A stretch of DNA of 64,000 nt from Ensifer adhaerens (GTDB lineage: Bacteria > Pseudomonadota > Alphaproteobacteria > Rhizobiales > Rhizobiaceae): the NCBI RefSeq assembly GCF_002007205.1, contig NZ_LAZS01000010.1:124001-188000 (forward strand), written 5' to 3'. Below the pieces are notes generated by a model, which was given only the letters and a program-made list of their open reading frames with translations, was not told the origin of the DNA and did no database searches. The position numbers and the translations under genes were made by a program. Positions 60,638-64,000 of this stretch are shown piece after piece; position 1 is the stretch's first letter, and every line of letters begins with the position of its first letter.

Positions 60638-63027
60638 TCCCGATGACCGTCGCAAGGTATTTTGACGAAATGTCCTATGGTCCCGCCCCTGAAGCCGACA
60701 CGGAAGCGCGCCAGTGGCTGGCGCGCCACAAGGGCGAATTCGGCCACTTCATCAACGGCGCCTTCGTGGCGTCCGCTTCCGGCAAGACCTTCGAGACCAA
60801 CGAGCCGGCAACCGGCAAGCTGCTCGCAAAGATCGCGCTCGGCGGCTCGAAGGACGTTGACGATGCGGTTGCCGCCGCCCGCAAGGCGCAAGGTCCCTGG
60901 GCGAAGCTGCCAGGCCACGCCCGCGCCCGCCATCTCTATGCGCTCGCCCGCATGATCCAGCGCCATGCGCGCCTGATCGCGGTCGTCGAGGCGCTCGACA
61001 ACGGCAAGCCGATCCGCGAAACCCGCGACATCGACGTGCCGCTTGCGGCCCGCCATTTCTACCACCATGCCGGTTGGGCGCAGTTGCAGGAAACCGAGTT
61101 TGCCGATCAGGTGCCGGTCGGCGTCGTCGGCCAGGTCATTCCGTGGAACTTCCCGTTCCTGATGCTTGCCTGGAAGGTCGCGCCCGCTCTGGCGCTCGGC
61201 AACACCGTGATCCTCAAGCCGGCAGAATTCACGCCACTGACGGCGCTGCTCTTTGCCGAACTCGCAGCCGCTGCTGGTCTGCCTGCCGGCGTGCTCAACG
61301 TGGTGACCGGCGAAGGCGAGACCGGGGCGTTGATCGTCGAACATTCCGACATCGACAAGATTGCCTTTACCGGCTCGACCGAGGTCGGGCGCCTCATTCG
61401 CGAACGCACCGCCGGGACCGGCAAGTCGCTCACGCTCGAACTTGGCGGCAAGTCGCCGTTCATCGTCTTTGACGATGCCGATATCGACGGCGCCGTCGAA
61501 GGTGTCGTCGATGCCATCTGGTTCAACCAGGGCCAGGTCTGCTGCGCCGGCTCGCGCATCCTCGTTCAGGAAGGCGTGGCACCGCTGTTCTACGAGCGGC
61601 TGAAGCGCCGCATGCAGACGCTGCGCGTCGGCCATCCGCTCGACAAGGCGATCGACATGGCGGCGATCGTCGCTCCGGTGCAACTGCAGCGGATCGAGAG
61701 CCTCGTTGCCAAGGGCGTTGCCGAAGGCGCTGCCCTGCATCAGCCGAAGATCGAACTGCCGAAGGGCGGCAGCTTCTATCCGCCGACGCTTCTGACCGGC
61801 GTGCAGCCGACATCGATCGTTGCGACCGAAGAAATCTTCGGGCCCGTCGCCGTCTCCATGACCTTCCGCACCCCGGAAGAGGCTATCCAGCTTGCCAACC
61901 ACACGCGCTACGGTCTTGCGGCCAGCGTCTGGAGCGAGACGATCGGTCTGGCCCTGCATGTCGCGGCCAAGCTCGCCGCGGGTGTCGTCTGGGTCAACGC
62001 CACCAATCTCTTCGACGCGTCCGCCGGTTTCGGCGGCAAGCGCGAGTCCGGCTTCGGCCGCGAGGGCGGCCGTGAAGGCTGCTACGAATATCTGAAGCCG
62101 AAGGCCTGGCTCGGTCGCAAGCTGCGGCCCGCCGTCACCGAACCGGCGCTGAAGCCCGTCGCCGGCGATTTCGCCATGCCTGATGTCGACCGCACCGCCA
62201 AGCTCTTCGTCGGCGGCAAGCAGGCGCGGCCCGATGGCAACTACAACCGCAGCGTCCTTTCGCCCAAGGGCAAGGTGCTCGGCGAAGTCGGGGAGGGCAA
62301 CCGCAAGGATATCCGCAACGCCGTCGTGGCAGCGCAAGCCGCATCCGCCTGGTCGTCGGCAACGACGCACAACCGCGCGCAGATCCTCTATTACATAGCC
62401 GAAAACCTGAGCGGCCGCGCCGATGAGTTTGCCGACCGTATCGCCGACATGACCGGTGCGTCTGCGGGCAACGCCAAGGCGGAGGTCGAAGCCTCGATCG
62501 CGCGCCTCTTCACCTATGGTGCCTGGGCCGACAAGTACGAAGGGGCCATCCACCAGCCGCCGCTTCGTGGCGTCGCGCTCGCCATACCCGAGGCGATCGG
62601 TGTCGTCGGCGTGGTCTGCCCGCCGGAAGCGCCGCTTCTCGGCATGATCAGCATGGTTGCGCCGCTGATCGCCACCGGCAACCGCGTCGTCGTCGTGCCA
62701 AGTGAACCGCATCCGCTGGCCGCAACCGATTTCTATACGGTGCTGGAAACCTCCGATGTCCCGGCCGGCGTCGTCAACATCGTCACCGGTTCGACAATCG
62801 AACTGGCAAAGACGCTGGCAAGCCACAACGATGTAGACGCGCTCTGGGCTTTCGGTTCACCGGAGCTCTCGACGCTGGTCGAGAAGCTCTCGGTCGGCAA
62901 TCTGAAGCGCACCTTTGTCGACTATGGCAAGGCGACGAACTGGCTCGATCGCGACGCGGCGGAGGGCCCGGCCTATCTGCGCCGCGCGACCGACGTCAAG
63001 AACATCTGGATCCCCTACGGCGAGTAG
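60634..63027 (+). CDS. ALDH16-like two-domain aldehyde dehydrogenase
   Basis: The 797-residue protein starts at an ATG overlapping the deoC stop (a second ATG lies nine bases on). Residues about 35-510 are a complete aldehyde dehydrogenase: VIPWNFPFLM, the FTGSTEVGR NAD-site loop, catalytic Glu in LELGGKSPF and catalytic Cys303 in FNQGQVCCAGSR. Residues about 530-797 form a second, shortened ALDH-fold segment that has VGVVCPPEAPLL and VVNIVTGS but no catalytic Cys. This catalytic-plus-pseudo-domain layout is that of ALDH16 enzymes. The role inferred from the operon is oxidation of acetaldehyde from DeoC to acetate. Confidence 0.9.
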   Translation: MIPMTVARYFDEMSYGPAPEADTEARQWLARHKGEFGHFINGAFVASASGKTFETNEPATGKLLAKIALGGSKDVDDAVAAARKAQGPWAKLPGHARARHLYALARMIQRHARLIAVVEALDNGKPIRETRDIDVPLAARHFYHHAGWAQLQETEFADQVPVGVVGQVIPWNFPFLMLAWKVAPALALGNTVILKPAEFTPLTALLFAELAAAAGLPAGVLNVVTGEGETGALIVEHSDIDKIAFTGSTEVGRLIRERTAGTGKSLTLELGGKSPFIVFDDADIDGAVEGVVDAIWFNQGQVCCAGSRILVQEGVAPLFYERLKRRMQTLRVGHPLDKAIDMAAIVAPVQLQRIESLVAKGVAEGAALHQPKIELPKGGSFYPPTLLTGVQPTSIVATEEIFGPVAVSMTFRTPEEAIQLANHTRYGLAASVWSETIGLALHVAAKLAAGVVWVNATNLFDASAGFGGKRESGFGREGGREGCYEYLKPKAWLGRKLRPAVTEPALKPVAGDFAMPDVDRTAKLFVGGKQARPDGNYNRSVLSPKGKVLGEVGEGNRKDIRNAVVAAQAASAWSSATTHNRAQILYYIAENLSGRADEFADRIADMTGASAGNAKAEVEASIARLFTYGAWADKYEGAIHQPPLRGVALAIPEAIGVVGVVCPPEAPLLGMISMVAPLIATGNRVVVVPSEPHPLAATDFYTVLETSDVPAGVVNIVTGSTIELAKTLASHNDVDALWAFGSPELSTLVEKLSVGNLKRTFVDYGKATNWLDRDAAEGPAYLRRATDVKNIWIPYGE

Positions 63028-63153
63028 CGGATCCTCCGCGCGGGCCGGAGGGAGCCCGCTCGCGGGCACTTGCGTGGGGGGAGGCGGCTTTCCCTCTGCG
63101 CGCACGAGGGAGATTTGCGCCGGGCATGGTCACCGGTGCCGGAGGAGGAATGA

Positions 63154-63606
63154 ATGCTCAAGAATATCGATCCCGCCCTCAATGCCGACGTGCTGCACGC
63201 ACTTCGCGCCATGGGGCATGGCGACACACTGGCGATCGTCGATACGAATTTTCCAGCCGATGCCGTCGCGCGTAAATCCGTGATCGGCAAGCTGCTGCGG
63301 ATCGACAATGTGTCCGCCGCGCGGGCGATGGAGGCGGTCCTTTCCGTTCTGCCGCTGGATACCCCGTTACAACCTTCGGTCGGCCGGATGGAAGTGATGG
63401 GCGCGCCGGATGAGCTTCCGGCCGTCCAGCGGGAGGTTCAGGCTGTGGTGGACAGGGCAGAGGGCAAGTCGGCGCCGCTTTACGGCATCGAGCGTTTTGC
63501 TTTCTACGAGGAAGCGAAGAAGACCTATTGCGTCATCGTTACCGGAGAAACCCGCTTTTATGGCTGCTTCCTTCTCACCAAGGGGGTCATTCCACCCGTA
63601 GCGTGA
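63154..63606 (+). CDS. RbsD/FucU-family sugar mutarotase
   Basis: The 150-residue protein starts MLKNIDPALNADVLHALRAMGHGD; His22 and Asp24 in MGHGDTLAIVD are the conserved catalytic-site residues of the RbsD/FucU fold, and the C-terminal RFYGCFLLTKGV matches the family's last strand. Length is closer to FucU (about 140) than RbsD (about 130). It interconverts pyranose/furanose or anomeric forms of ribose- or fucose-like sugars. GGAGGAG precedes the ATG. Followed by a ribokinase gene, a ribose or deoxyribose substrate is more likely than fucose. Confidence 0.9.
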   Translation: MLKNIDPALNADVLHALRAMGHGDTLAIVDTNFPADAVARKSVIGKLLRIDNVSAARAMEAVLSVLPLDTPLQPSVGRMEVMGAPDELPAVQREVQAVVDRAEGKSAPLYGIERFAFYEEAKKTYCVIVTGETRFYGCFLLTKGVIPPVA

Positions 63607-63702
63607 CGCCTTCGGGGCGCCCGCGCCGAACCTCCCTTCAACCAACGACATTCGGTTGCGTCCATTGCGCGGCCGCAGATATTTTTTGAGGAAGTGCAGA
63701 CG

Positions 63703-64000
63703 ATGCAGGCTGGCGTTTCGATACTTGGGATCTTCGTTGCGGATACGGCTTACCTCGCACGCCGGATGCCGGCGGTCGGCGAAACAATCATCGGCAGCGG
63801 GTTCTCGGTCGGTCCCGGCGGCAAGGGGTCGAACCAGGCGGTGGCTGTCGCGCGCGCCGGCAGCCCGGTGGCCTTCATCTCGCGGCTGGGGCGAGACACA
63901 TTCGGCGACATGGCGCTGCGCACCTATGAGGACGCAGGTGTCACGACGAAAATCGTGCTGATGGACGATCTGCCGACCGGTGCCGCCTTCATCTACGTCA
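63703..64000 (+). CDS. rbsK: Ribokinase (PfkB family), N-terminal part (cut by window edge)
   Basis: About 99 residues are visible and the frame is still open at the last base. The start MQAGVSILGIFVADTAYLARRMPAVGE and GFSVGPGGKGSNQAVAVARAG (about 33-53) give the PfkB N-terminal signature with the substrate-binding GGKGxNQA loop of ribokinases; FISRLGRDTFGD follows. GAGGAAG precedes the ATG. It would phosphorylate ribose or deoxyribose to supply DeoC. The ATP-binding half lies outside the window. Confidence 0.88.
   Translation, partial: MQAGVSILGIFVADTAYLARRMPAVGETIIGSGFSVGPGGKGSNQAVAVARAGSPVAFISRLGRDTFGDMALRTYEDAGVTTKIVLMDDLPTGAAFIYV

Noticed and set aside
63154-63606. Annotation as L-fucose mutarotase within a fucose operon
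   Set aside because: The neighbours are deoC and a ribokinase, with no fucose dehydrogenase, fuconate dehydratase or fucose importer in view. A ribose/deoxyribose role is more likely.

Overview
The window is high-GC DNA with densely packed, short-spaced operons. The gene content (rhizobial-type sugar and peptide ABC importers, a membrane PuuD urate oxidase, a PuuE-UraD fusion, PbpC next to a giant alpha-2-macroglobulin, and a RIME-like intergenic palindrome) points to an alphaproteobacterium of the Rhizobiaceae, most likely Sinorhizobium/Ensifer. This is inferred from family recognition, not from a database search. I saw no rRNA, tRNA, insertion sequence, phage gene or CRISPR array.

Layout. 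(1) 1-379: the N-terminal part of a GlxA-type AraC regulator runs off the left edge. (2) 1.3-9.9 kb: a LacI-type repressor faces a sugar/polyol ABC importer operon (binding protein, two permeases, a 62-residue membrane protein, two different ATPases) that ends in a full-length dihydroxyacetone-type kinase. Two palindromic operators lie in the divergent promoter, one filling the -35/-10 spacer. (3) 10.0-10.2 kb: a CopZ-like copper chaperone behind a CueR/MerR-type promoter. (4) 10.6-35.5 kb: a nearly self-contained purine island. It has an NCS2 purine permease, guanine deaminase, xanthine dehydrogenase XdhABC, urate oxidase PuuD, HIU hydrolase, a fused allantoinase/OHCU decarboxylase, allantoicase and ureidoglycolate lyase. 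The resulting glyoxylate then passes through glyoxylate carboligase, hydroxypyruvate isomerase, tartronate semialdehyde reductase and glycerate 2-kinase into central metabolism. Embedded in it are a P450/ferredoxin pair with an AraC regulator, an NAD(P)H oxidoreductase/LysR pair and a secreted Gly-Asp repeat protein. (5) 35.5-39.8 kb: an HpaH-like hydratase, a LysE exporter, and a divergent NarL-type regulator/hybrid histidine kinase pair. (6) 39.8-47.3 kb: PbpC and a PAN-domain alpha-2-macroglobulin. (7) 47.5-58.5 kb: a GntR/FCD regulator, a proline-racemase-superfamily enzyme with atypical active-site residues, a cupin-XRE regulator, a five-gene peptide ABC importer and an Xaa-Pro aminopeptidase. 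Two copies of a 25-bp operator-like element link the racemase-like gene to the importer. I read this as a (hydroxy)proline-peptide uptake and catabolism module. (8) 58.7-64.0 kb: a DeoR regulator, deoxyribose-phosphate aldolase, an ALDH16-like two-domain aldehyde dehydrogenase, a RbsD/FucU mutarotase and a ribokinase cut by the right edge. This is a deoxyribose/nucleoside-sugar operon.

The most useful new leads are the operator-linked proline-peptide module with its Ser/Thr 'racemase', a 16-bp motif repeated upstream of separate purine transcription units, and the small membrane protein inside the sugar transporter operon.
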